DNA of 64,000 bases from Panaeolus papilionaceus. Its lineage: Eukaryota; Basidiomycota; Agaricomycetes; Agaricales. The translations under genes and the position numbers were made by a program. The DNA lies in the NCBI GenBank assembly GCA_015501605.1, contig JADNRZ010000010.1:310001-374000 (forward strand), in the 5' to 3' direction. The notes beneath the pieces are model-generated. The model was not told the origin of the DNA. It saw nothing but the letters and a program-made list of their open reading frames with translations, and did not search any database. Positions 10,478-21,846 of this stretch are shown piece by piece; position 1 is the stretch's first letter; each line of letters begins with the position of its first letter.

Positions 10478-12752
10478 ATGCCTGGAGATACATCGCATGA
10501 TCAACATAAGGCGCAGGTGGAGCTCAGATTTGTGGTTATTGGCGCTGGAATAGCTGGTGAGTTATAGTAACTGCGTGGATGAAGCGGATCACTGATTGAT
10601 TAACGTATGAATTCAGGTCTTGCGACCGCCTACTGCTTGAGGAAGGCTGGTCATCAGGTTTTGGTTTTAGAGAAGGATAATGTTGGAGCAAAGGTGAGTA
10701 CGATTCAATCATCTCGCGATTGCCCAACGTGCTGATCCTGGTGATGTCGAGCAGAGCAGCGGCGGCTTACAGTGCGTCGGATTTTTCAACATATGAACCA
10801 ACACTAACGAGCTTGGTCCCCCAGATCACCACCCAACATGACCAAAATCCTTCATAGGTGGGGGTTGGGTCCCATGCTGGCACAAAAAGCCCGCAAATGT
10901 GATAGATTCGTTTTCTGGAATGGTGCGTTCCCTTGACACTCAACGCGTAGATCTTCCGTGACGCGTCAGTTGCTTACCCCTCAAATGTTTCTTGCAGGCA
11001 ATACAGCCGAGCTCATCGGTGAAATGATAATGAGCGAAGAATTTCTACAGGATCTCATTGGGGATTTCCTGTTCATCCGCGTATGTGGTTCTCACCTGCC
11101 TGATCCTATTCTCGGACGGACATGTGCTGACCTGCTTCTTTGTTTACTCCAAACTGTCCAATTTGATTATCCTTATGTTCTGGAAAACGAATGCAGCACG
11201 CCGATCTCCACGAAATGCTTTACAACCTTTCTATCCAAGAAGGCGTCGAGTTTCGGTTCGACACCAAAGTGGTGCAGGTTGCGTCAGGGAATGGAACAGG
11301 GAACGTACTGTTAAGCACTGAGGAGCTCATCAGTGGTGATATTGTTATTGCTGCGGATGGGTACGACAGCGCATCCCGAACGTGGATCGCAGCGTCCTCG
11401 TCATCTTCCTCGTCATCGACAAGTGATGTCGCTGATCAGACGGCTGTGCATCCTGCTGAGAACCGGGATGACGGTGATAAGCTAAAGAAGCACGTGGCGC
11501 TGACGTTCACAATACCCGTCCCCGAGTTCCAAGCCCAGAAGGACCTGGGCGCTCTATTTGGTCCCAGCGATGTACGTGATATTTGGTTTTTCTCTCTACT
11601 TGTTCCTTATATTCTATGGCCTTCCATTTTGATATTTATCCTGAGCGTCCTCCACCTTCGTACTCCCAATTTCTCCGTCTATTCATTTCATTATGAGCTC
11701 CACGCTAATCCACCTTCATTGTATCAGTGGTTCTCAGCGCTGGGGGATGGATATACTTTGAATGCTTTCTATCTCGTAAGTGGGCGGTTCTTGACTTCCT
11801 CCGAATAGTGGCACTCAATAACCCAAATAGACGGAAAGCGATGAGATCACAGCAACCCTGATCCACCGTTACGATTCAGATAGTGGGGATGATGACGAGT
11901 GGTCGGAACAACGCAGCGTTGATTCGTATCACCTTGACATGTCTGCATTTGAACCACGGTAAGCTGCAGGGTCCACGTCGTGAAGCTATATACTTACTGA
12001 TGAGGGCGTTTATAGGATACAAGCCTTCCTGAGGCTCGCCAAAGTCGTCTCATCACACACATTCGTCTACCGCCCCTCACCCGAAGACGTCGTCAGCGAT
12101 TGTGGCAAAGTCGTGCTGGTTGGCAACGCTGCTCATCCTGTGCTGGTGAGAATCTCTCAGTTATTCTTGATTCGCATTTCCTATACTGGCGCTGACTTGA
12201 TTTGATGCCAACCCTCTTTACTTTCTAATTGCACCCGTTGCGTGGTATAATTAGCCTGGTAGTAACCATGGAACAGCCCTATGCATCGAAGACGCTCAAA
12301 CCCTAGGACTCCTATTTTCGCGCATCCAATCAAGAGAGCAAATCCCGCGCCTCATCACAGCATTCGATGAAATCCGACATGCGCACTCTTCAAGAACCCA
12401 GAAATACGATTACGAGCACCACCAGTCGCTGATCTGCCCCAAGGGACCCCCTCAAGTCGCGCGCGACGCGCTCTTGCGTCAATCTATGGTTCATGGCGGG
12501 AGCTGGGAGCACATTGACGAAGACGCGTTTAGGTTGGTGTGGGAGAAGGAGTTGGAGCTGTATGCACATGATGCGAGTGAGCGGGTGGAGGATTGGTGGA
12601 TCCAGTGGGGAGCATTGATCTCGAGGAATAGGCAGAGTGGGAGGTTGTCGGTTATTGCGAATATGAGCGTTTCAGTGTCGAAAGCTCTAGCGGTGGGGAA
12701 TTCGGGTGATGATACGGAATCACAAGATCAAGGTGCCGTGTTTTCTCCATAG
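10478..12752 (+). CDS. FAD-dependent monooxygenase, salicylate hydroxylase-like
   Basis: Class A flavoprotein monooxygenase (PF01494-type), likely hydroxylating an aromatic or polyketide substrate with NAD(P)H and O2. Ten exons give 510 aa: 10478-10556, 10617-10693, 10755-10771, 10825-10922, 10998-11080, 11197-11571, 11728-11775, 11831-11958, 12016-12145 and 12255-12752. Rossmann motif VVIGAGIAG lies at residues 19-27, the substrate-loop pattern SSGGLQSPPNM follows, then DIVIAADG (the DG motif) and VLVGNAAHPVLPGS (the GD motif region). The usual Asp of GDAAHP is Asn here, a change in the residue that contacts the FAD ribityl chain. The third exon is only 17 nt. There is no signal peptide or C-terminal anchor, so it is probably cytosolic. 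No biosynthetic partners lie nearby, so the substrate is open. Confidence 0.85.
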
Positions 12753-13914
12753 GACACAGGGATGCTGTGGATGGCGACCTTGCACAGAGTGTCGTGCGGC
12801 GTTCTCGTCCGGTTTGAAGAGAAGAAAATAAAAATTATGCTTGTAACAGTAATATTTGATGCTACTCTCAGTTCTGTAGTTCGGATATAGAGTATTTTAC
12901 TAATTATATGTTTATGTACGTTGTGCTAATTCATCCACTATGACTTAAGAAGATTTACGCTACCTAATTTAAATGCGGAGAAGCTCGCGTTATGAATAGG
13001 ACACATAATGACAGTGGATAGAAATCTGCGAGTGAGATGGTGCGCAGTAATACCTATAGGGACGTTGTGTATGATGGCCCGCTTTTCAGCACAATACGCG
13101 ATACTGGTCACCGCCTTGGTTTTTGCAATTGATAGATAGACTCTAGCCATAATACAAGAAGCCGAAAAAATACCACCGAGTTAAAACTCTACAATAGATG
13201 TAATAGATTAGATTTGACTTAATGTTAGTCTCGAGTTAGCCGCCGTCACCTGCTCTTTGCGCATGGCTAAAAATGCACTTACAGAAAGATCAGGGCTTCA
13301 TATAACAGTCCATCTAACACGGTATTTAGCGAGAGTATCGATTTTCCTGGTAGGGCGTTGGGCCAACCCGGACGATACTACCCGGCTTGTCCTCGATTGA
13401 AATAATGAGGATCGAGATCTTCTACACGACTTGCAGCAATTTCAAGTAGGAAAGGGTTGCACCTTACTCTGTCGTTATCGTTCTCTCTTTCTCTCTCATG
13501 TTATTTGGCTAGCCATGAACATTTTTCTTCATCCCAAAATAGCATTGTACATATTTTATTCTTCACCACATTGGATCCTTCAACGCAGCTTCACGGTTCA
13601 TCAACCTCTTTCCTTTCCTTTCTTTTCCTACTTACTTTTTGTCATTATACGCTTTTATCTACACTCCGAATTTTGGATAAATCATATTCCTCAAACTCGA
13701 ATACTCGTAACCCTAGGGGTGTCTTGAGCTACACTTCAGGTTGTCTTTCGCTTTAATGGAGCCCCAGTGCTCTAGCCTCCATCCTTTTTACTCAGAATTG
13801 CAGTATAAAATGACAATAGTAAAATAATATAAATAGAGCAACTATCTAGGGTTACATGAGTAAACCACTAGCGTACAATGTCCAGAGAATGAAATATCTA
13901 AAGAGCGACATGAA
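12753..13914. other. intergenic, convergent gene ends
   Basis: AT-rich region between the convergent monooxygenase and DUF6533 genes. A pyrimidine-rich, strongly hydrophobic-coding stretch at 13431-13756 is open in two frames at once, which indicates composition rather than coding. Nothing else is supported. Confidence 0.5.
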
Positions 13915-15222
13915 TCAGACCTTTTCAACTGATTCCTGAGGGGACCCATAATGCACGTCTTTCTCAATATGTACCACTACTGCATCACTTGGTGACCTCC
14001 GTTGATAATCGGTTGTCATCTCGAAGGTGCTGTTATGCTCGCGTGTGAACCTTGCAATGGGTAGCGTGCCCGCGATCCTGGTAGTGTCGTTATGAGCGCT
14101 TGATGGCGTTGAGGAGTCCCAGAGGACACCAAACTTAGTGTCTCTGTAGACACGACTAGCCATAATGTTCATCAACGCCACGTTAGGAATGACGAACATA
14201 AGGCGGTACAAGGCGGGTACTGAGTCGAGGTAGAGCATGATCACAGTAAGCAAGTTGAGAGAAACGGTGGCGCTGGTATGGGTGAATAAGTTAAAGGAAA
14301 ATTAGGTATCAGCCTGTCTTCGATTTGCAAAAAGGACTTACGTGTAGTACTTCTGTCCACCCTGAAGAAGCGCACGAGAAAAAGAGGGGAGGTAGTCTCC
14401 AAGAACCATGCCCTTCACACCCCGAATTCCTTGAGGTGATACATGAGCATTGGTCATCAGCCTCCATGTGATGGCGAGCAGGACGAGCGTGTCGGATGCG
14501 AAAGATATAACGGTCGGCACCACGACGAATTCTTTCATATCTGCAATCAAGCAGTAGGCCGTGGGTTCGATCCTTGTTCCTACCAATCCAAATGGGATGG
14601 TAATGGCAGTGCCAAATAGGGCCAGCCAGACGATCACAAAAAATGCGACTACAAGCCTGTTGTTGTCGAAAACGGCTCTGACGCGGAAAAGGAAAAGGAG
14701 TGACGTTGCTGGAATCGTTACGGGATAGAATCCACCAACAATCCTGATGAACATAGGACAATCGGCTGATATCCCAGCCGCTAGAAAATGAGCAGATGAG
14801 ACCCACGAAAAATCGAAATTCATCTTGTGACCGAAAAGGTACTTACTGACGTATATAGTGCTGCACAAAACCAACCCCAAAGACCCGAGTCTATGCACAA
14901 CATCAGTAAGTTGACTAGCAGTCGAAAGGTTTGGTATTGACTCGCCTTGAAATTAGATACACAACAGTTGCTGGTCGGATCTTGTACTTTGTCAAGAGCT
15001 TGTAGTCGTTCGTAAGGTTGTCCAAGATGTCCCATACGAAGACCTAGAGTGACAACATAAATGTTAGTATCCTGCTGTGTGCCGAATTATACAATTTTAT
15101 CGCCGTACCGCACATCCACCAACGAGCACGTAATTTCCAATTGTTACCTCGTTGGCTAGCTTAGGAGGAAGAAAGGCCATTGGGGTGAATGGATTCGGCA
15201 GCACTGGCGCCCCTTCAGACAT
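13915..15222 (-). CDS. DUF6533 multi-pass membrane protein
   Basis: Basidiomycete integral membrane protein with an N-terminal DUF6533 domain; function unknown. Exons 15222-15109, 15043-14946, 14890-14847, 14780-14342 and 14272-13915 give 350 aa. The domain signature is clear: NYVLVGGC, then VFVWDILDNLTND with KLLTKYKIRPATVVYL. About seven hydrophobic segments follow, including FVIVWLALFGTAITIPFGLV and TVSLNLLTVIMLYLDSV. The tail is hydrophilic and serine-rich, as in family members, probably cytoplasmic. The second intron begins GC rather than GT (AAG|GCGAGT at 14945) and is required to keep the frame. The topology resembles a seven-helix receptor, but no ligand or partner is known. Confidence 0.82.
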
Positions 15223-17517
15223 TGTGGAACAGGTTTGAATAAATTACGAGCGTAGAGCGCAGAGGTCGGGATAGTTATTAGGGTAATGAATGTAAAGCGC
15301 TAGTGGCCAGTTTCTGTATGCAGTCCAAATATTTATGGTAGACTACGTACAGTAGTAAAAATAGACGCGGGTCTCAGAAGCTACAGACACCTGGGATTAT
15401 TCTCCCGCAATCAGAAGCAACTGGCGTCGTGGTTGATACGTGTGTTCAATGCTATCTTCATATAACAACAGAGGTTTCAACGGCAGCTTATTAGGCATTA
15501 TTCCCTGCGAGGTCGGCGATTAAAAACGGTCAAACTCCATACATATGCTTTGTCAGCTTCAGAGATTGGGAGGGCAACATCAACAGTCTCGAGCAGACAC
15601 TCCGACATAAAATTACCAACGGTCTTTCGGTCAGTTAAGCATGAACTATTCTTCGACAAATGGGCATATTCCTTGAACGACCGAATCTGATCTGTCTCCC
15701 ACAGTTTGTCATGCCTGTCAGTTCCTGTTGGAGTGTGTTCATACGACCAAATCGAAATGATTTGAGAAGTGAGGCGTGTGAGCCATCCAAGTTATAGCGT
15801 ATCCGTTACATTTGATCCCACAGGGCTTTCATCTCTTGAATAAAGTCTTGAATACAAAGTTTAACTACGAAAGAAATGAACATGAATAGCGCTTGAGAAC
15901 CCCAAGTAACCCTTCTCAGTGACTATATTTATACGAATGGTGCTACCATAACTTGTCAGAACTCATTGTGGAGCCAATCATGACGCTTGACCATATTTAC
16001 GTTTGAACGCAGGACGCAAGAAGGGCGCTACATTGAGGTGAAGAAGATTAAAGGCGGCCTGAATGCATCAGTGACTTAAATGCAGTAGACTATAGCCAAA
16101 AATAATCCGGTTAGAGCACAGACAACATCCGAGAGTGGTGAAGATGGTGACCTAAAATGGGTAGTTATGCGGCGGCACTCACGGCTCACGCAGCGTGAAG
16201 CCAGTGATGATGTGAAAAGCTGTTGGAATGTCGGTGCTTCTGCACCACTTGCACCACTATTCAGTAGATTCAACAGATGTGGCGGAGGACAGCCAAAATA
16301 TTAATGGCTGAGCGCTAGTAGGCGACTTCAATGCATGTATACGCAGAAGATATGGAGCATTTGTGTGGAGAGCAACCGTGCCAAGGCATATTGTAAGCGC
16401 CCGAAGTGTAATTTGATGAGAACACCTACCTTAAGCTTGTCGATGCCATTAAAGAGCCACTAGTTGTGTCAGAAAAGCTGATCTCACGAATGCTTCTTCC
16501 AGTTCTTCCGTGTCCCCACCGCTTGTTTGTGGATGAGTATTCTCGAGCAGAATCACACGTGGGTGATGTAAACCGTCCACAGAAATACATACAATACACG
16601 CATCATTGCTATAGTGTAAATTTTTTAGAATGAGGCATGTGAGGCAGAGTTGGTAAAAATCCATCCGCTCTCTCCGCAATATCCCAATATATACCACCGC
16701 ATAAATAAACTTCAGTCCACTGGTGATGACCGGGAAGCAAGCTCTGAGCCACCAATTCTCGTCATCTCAGTCTGCACGACTGTATGTTCGGCATAACTTC
16801 AAACGAATTCAATTGCGCAAGGAGAAAAATATGATGGGCAAGGACTCAGAAAAGATAGGAACCCTTAGATCACGAAAGGTAAGTGACTACGCTATCAAAC
16901 GCCCACCAACTCGTTCTTACCGAGAAAAAGCCTTTCTAGCATTTTAAAATTATTTCTTGTTGTCGACAACTTTGATATCATGACACTGATGGAGGAGTTC
17001 GACATCGAACATGAGATACATCACAGTATAGACTCAAATTCGAAGTGATAGTATCAACGGCACCCGTTTTTGGGGGCTTGTCGCATGATACTAGACAGGA
17101 GTGGCTTGTTAACAAGGTCTGCTTCGAAAGCTGCCATAAATCTGGGGACAGGAGGAAGTCGACCCTCTACCAGGAGCTCAAAGGATATGTGATTAACTAA
17201 ATTGTCACTGTTGGTAGTTTTTACGTTTGTATAGTCGTCCAACTTGTGCCTTTTCTGTTTAAAGCAGTGCATACCAGAGCTGCTAGACAAATAATAATTG
17301 TATTAGGTCTTAGGGCAAGTTGATCTAGGGACGCCTTTCTAGGAACCGCTTCTGGCGTGCAGTGAAGCATGTCATGTCCGGGTCCCTCTTTGCTTCATAT
17401 ATATTAACTGTCTCGAGCCTTTTATTATCAAAGACCATTCTTTTTGTTCTTATCAAAGAGCTACTTCGGACTGCAACAACTTTATTCTACGGAGCCAAGC
17501 TGCCTTCGTTAACAGCC
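15223..17517. other. 2.3-kb stretch with no supportable gene
   Basis: Scattered open frames of 60-80 codons only, none with motifs or consistent splicing. It separates the DUF6533 gene from the repeated-family block. The last 150 bases (17370-17517) resemble in layout the upstream regions of paralogs C and E and are the former promoter of fragment A. Confidence 0.45.
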
Positions 17518-17734
17518 ATGGATCACCCTGCCCAGCATGTCGATTCAAGCACTAGTCCAGACATGATGCAGGTGGAAATGCCTCCAGAAGGGCCAGTTGA
17601 CACTGGAGCTTCTCTCCCCTCAGAGACTGACAATACCCCATCTCGAACCCAAGTGAACCCGACCTGTGTCCTGGTCACAGAGAGCAACGTTACCTTGCAC
17701 ACCGGAAATTCTTATTACTTTATAAGCCCACCTC
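17518..17734 (+). pseudogene. family copy A: isolated first exon
   Basis: First exon of the uncharacterised family found four more times in this window. It starts at ATG 17518 and contains the family pattern VNPTCVLVTESNVTLHTGN followed by SPP and a splice donor (CCTC|GTATGT at 17735) at the same place as in the full copies. No second exon (the YPLWLPEGDLN segment) exists in the following 600 bases; the next homologous sequence is the complete first exon of copy B at 18331. The cysteine in NPTCV replaces the arginine seen in all other copies (NPSRV or NLSRV). This is a truncated duplicate, probably not functional. Confidence 0.7.
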
Positions 17735-18330
17735 GTATGTTATTGCATAAAAATACAGAGATCAGATGCAAACTCGCGACATCCAACTATATAAGACCAA
17801 ATTGCATCAAGTCCAACCGGAATGCTTCCTAAGACCTAAGGCCTCATCAATGGTTTTCAGCTGGAAAAGGAAGCTTGATTCGGACACTACATGTCGTCCT
17901 TGTCACTTGACCGCAGGGCCTCCAATGTAGTAAATACTCTCTTATTTTTTCAGGATAATATCAGGGTCTACTAAACGATTCATGATTGGTTTGTTCTGTA
18001 TTGATAAAAATACTCAAAAATGGGGCCATCAGACGAGTAAGGGGATTGTTGTAGTGGGATGACGGGGTGGTAAGTATGAGGCTATGAGCTATGGTGTTCA
18101 AGTGAATACCCATGGCAGTGCAAACTAAACCAGACTGGGGAATAGTTCAATGCGGATCATTTCCGTGTGACAATCGTCCTTGCTATGAACCACCCTTAAT
18201 AATAACAGCCCTTAGGCCTTAACCCACACTAGTTCAACGTTTCAGTCGACCTTGTTCCTCCCATTTCTGACTGACAAACCCTGTGGGGCTAGGTTTTTCC
18301 TAGGATTACAAACTTGAACATCTCCTAACC
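17735..18330. other. spacer between family copies A and B
   Basis: No exon of the family and no other gene. It holds the presumed promoter of copy B, including the pyrimidine-rich CCTTGTTCCTCCCATTTCTG stretch about 75 bases before the ATG. Confidence 0.45.
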
Positions 18331-21300
18331 ATGAGCTACCACACCGATCAAAGCATCGATCCTTCGACCAACTCAGAGGTGACGACGAGGGAAAGATCAA
18401 CGCAGGATGCAGCTGAGAATAACCTTATGAGAGGTTCATCCTATTTAGAAGCTGTTAGTACGGTCCCAGTCGCACCAACACAAGTGAACCCGTCCCGCGT
18501 CCTGGTTACAGGGAGCAATGTTACTTTGTATACGGGAAATCCTGCCTTCGTCGTGAGCCCACCTGGTATGTTATTTACACAGAAAATCCTAAAAAATAAT
18601 GAACGTCTCACATAATTGATAGAAATTGGCCCAGGTGTAGTATAATATAGTGCAACCGATGTAGGTTCTGTGACAACTAATTTAACAACCATAGTCAGGC
18701 AGCATCGGACATTCTACGCCGGCATCTCAGTCTCCTCAGCCTGGCCCTCTTGACGCCTCTCGACCTCTTCACGAGGAGATAGGACAACAAGGATCTAATC
18801 GGATTTACGAGTGCCACATGTTGACAAGGGGCAGGGGCTACCCTCTATGGCTTCCTGAAGGAGACCTCAATGTATCCATTGAGAAGCGGAGGCTGGGAGT
18901 TAGCATTGGTGACGTTGGGATGGTGACTTCATATGGCTGTTTCTCATATCTCTTCAATATCTTACTCCCAAGTGATCACCCACTTCAACCCGAAGAGATG
19001 CCGGAGGGTTACACTCCAGTTTCTCCACTTGGTCCAAAGAGTATTATGCATGCGCATGAGTTCAAGCACAATAGTGCTTTGACGAGCATCTCTGTATGCA
19101 AACTGGAGACACCGAGCCAAAATGATACCACATAGTGAGCGCGTATGGCTACTCTACATGTCATTACGCCTAATCAAAGCGCCCTTTTGCTCTACTAGCA
19201 CAACGACAGAACAGATGTTCGAGTTATCTTCGTCTGAAGGAGCAGTCCTCGCACTCCCTGCTGGAGCAGAGTCTTCTAATCTAAGGGAGAAGGTTGTTCA
19301 TTGGCGGCGATACATGCGCGCCAACCTTGCGCAGTGGTATCGATATGTCGTGGGCACTCTTGGATGCGAGATAACCAACGGGGACCTCAGGCTCGTAATT
19401 GGATGCGATAAGACCACATTCTGGGGAGTCGCAGTTGCAGAACACCCTTCCTTTAGCCGGGATAAATGCTGGCTCCGCTTCCGACCTTCAGAACTTCCGA
19501 GCAACAGCTCCGAAGCGTACACTTGGGATTACAATGGTGTCGTTGTACCTAGGACAGGGCCGAGTCGAGATGAGATCAGGCAATTGGACTGGGACTCGGA
19601 AAACCACGATTCCAATCCGCGCAATCAGTGCGTTTTCGTTCGGTCGTTAAATATGACTTTACCAGCAGATATGTGGGACAGCATAAGCGAGGAATTCGAA
19701 CTTGAACAAGATGTAGGGGGAAGTGTTCATTGGTCGAGCCCAGCACAATCATCTGGTCACCCAACGGGCTCCTCATCAACGTCTGGATACTCCAAGGGCA
19801 AGCATCGTGCTGAGCCCTCTCTCCAACCCAAGACCAATTCGTTATCGACAACCTTTGTTCAAGATGAAAAACCGCATCAGAGACTGTATACGGTATGTAA
19901 ATATGGCGAAGACGCTCTTCCATTTATTATCTACTCAAATCGTGTTTCGCAATTAGGATTATCACCCTGGCGATCTTGTGAATCAAATGCTGCTCGCGCT
20001 TTCACCCAACGCCAAGGCGGCTAGTTGCAGCGACGGCGATTGGTGCAATCCATTATTGAATAACCCACCCTCCAAAAGCTCGGTAAGAAAATCATTGAAG
20101 AACCGACACTTGGTTTCAGCTCCTAACCAATGACAAGTTCGATGTTGCAGATATGCTCTGCACCGTGTTCTTCGGTGCGGATATCGAAGAGGTGGAAGGT
20201 TCGTATGCATCTTCAGCATTGAGATAATCATTTCTCCTCATTGCTGATCTTAAATGGTCGCCTATCCAGGGATTGCCCAGCTTAAGGTCAAACGCACCAA
20301 TGACGAGGTAACGCTGCCAGACCCATCCCTGCTTAACTAGTCCCATTCTGATATTGAGTAGTCCAGCAGCATTCATATATGGCGATGGCTCCGCTCCATG
20401 CGCGCAAAGATGGAGCCAAACGGGGATGTCAAGAGTCTTTACAAAGACGAGGATCACGCCACGGATCTGCTTCTCGTCCTGAATCCCCTGGTCAAGTTTC
20501 TTCTCGGTATACAGACCCTAAAAGACAACGACTCTAAATATCTTACACTCTGGGATAACTCCGATTATCAGAATTCGCATTTCTTTCGAGAGACGTTTCG
20601 TCTGCTGGATCCCATGTTGGCGCCACCGTTGCTTTCATCTTCCACAGGTATGAGTCGATTTCGGTTGTGCATCAATCATCCAATCGTTTCCTCTAGAATT
20701 ATCTGTCCCCCTAAGCCCGATATTTTTACTTCCTTCTAAGTACTACAGAGATTTCCGTCGAACAGGTTATGTTCGAGACCTACAGGCATGTGCCAACGTG
20801 TTACGCAGGCATGTCCCCATGACTAAGCCGGTGGAACGATACACGGGTTTCGAATCCCAGTCAGTTCTGGACCGCTATGCTCGTTTGCAGCAAGAAGCAG
20901 CGAATGCTGGAACCTCAAGGTATGTATGTCCATTTCCGTGCTTGTGGATGAGGTGCTCCAGGACTCGGGCCCCTACTAGCTTAGTCTTTAACCGAAGCCT
21001 ATTTCGCAAATACTGATACACCTTTAGTGTGAGCGGATCCAGTAGCATTTTGGAAGTATATCCGCAGCTATCGCGTTACAAGTCTACTGGTGCCGACTCG
21101 GAAGACTACGAGCCCCCTGAGCAGCGTCCTGTCACGTTTATGCCTCACAATGCACTTGTTCGTGATACCTTAACCGCCACTGCGCCGGAACGGAGATCTA
21201 CTACTTCGAGCATATTTACGCCATCTCGATACCTCGCGGGTGATTTCGGAAACCATCGCGTGTTGCACGAGCCGTCCCTCGGGGTACAAGCTGAAACACA

Positions 21301-21846
21301 AGTAAGTGTAAATCCATGGGCCCTTTCTTTGTATGCTAATATTATGCAGGAGAACACCGAAATCACCTTGCCCGATATATTCATTCCCAGCCAGATTCCG
21401 CCTGTCTGGGATCCCATATCAGCAGGAAAGGACTTGATTCCTATTCCTAGTCCTCCTTGGGCCGGAGATGAAGACATCCTTGCAAAAAATAAGCATCGTA
21501 GGTACAGACCAGGTGTCGTGTTGGACATGGCGGAAGACCTACCAGAGGACCAGAAAATGTCGAGTCGGGGCAAGGAACGGCGCAGGCTGCACTTCCACGA
21601 TCGCGATAGCTCAACTCTAGCGCGTGAACTGGAGCAGACCTGGTCTCCTCGTGTATCACAGGCCGACGACAGTATTACAACATCTATGCATGTCCCTTCT
21701 ACTTCTTCCAGCAAAAAGCCATGTTCCAGCCAACCAACTATATTAACTGATGTCACTGAGGTTAGCATGTATTGTGTACTTCGACATGCGGTATACGAAA
21801 TGGAGTTCTGACCCACTATTGACAGCGTTTTTCCCTTTTTGAATAG
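18331..21846 (+). CDS. family copy B, uncharacterised basidiomycete protein
   Basis: Full-length member of the uncharacterised family. Eleven exons give 940 aa: 18331-18565, 18699-19134, 19199-19892, 19957-20082, 20120-20198, 20270-20307, 20362-20647, 20697-20919, 21028-21301, 21350-21760 and 21826-21846. Conserved blocks in order: VLVTGSNVTLYTGNP; YPLWLPEGDLN with GVSIGDVGMV and YLFNILLP; FELSSSEGAVLALP; CDKTTFWGVAVAEHPSF; NQMLLALSPNA; and ADMLCTVFFGADIEEVEG. An apparent stop at 19133 is removed because TA|GTGAGC is the exon 2 donor. B carries an extra 49-nt intron (20648-20696) where C, D and E read through. It ends abruptly after DVTERFSLFE, so it lacks the C-terminal continuation of the other copies. 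Possibly a weakened gene. Confidence 0.7.

Noticed and set aside
17362..17517. Hydrophobic extension upstream of fragment A resembling a signal anchor
   Set aside because: It starts with GTG and lies in the family promoter region; paralogs all start at the downstream ATG.
19122..20024. 300-codon frame read as a separate gene within copy B
   Set aside because: It is exon 3 of copy B plus flanking introns; the apparent stop before it lies across a GTGAGC donor.
21302..21349. 48 in-frame bases in copy B that could be coding
   Set aside because: GTAAGT donor, GCTAATA branch-like site and GCAG acceptor make a 48-nt intron more likely; the length is a multiple of three, so the frame does not decide it.
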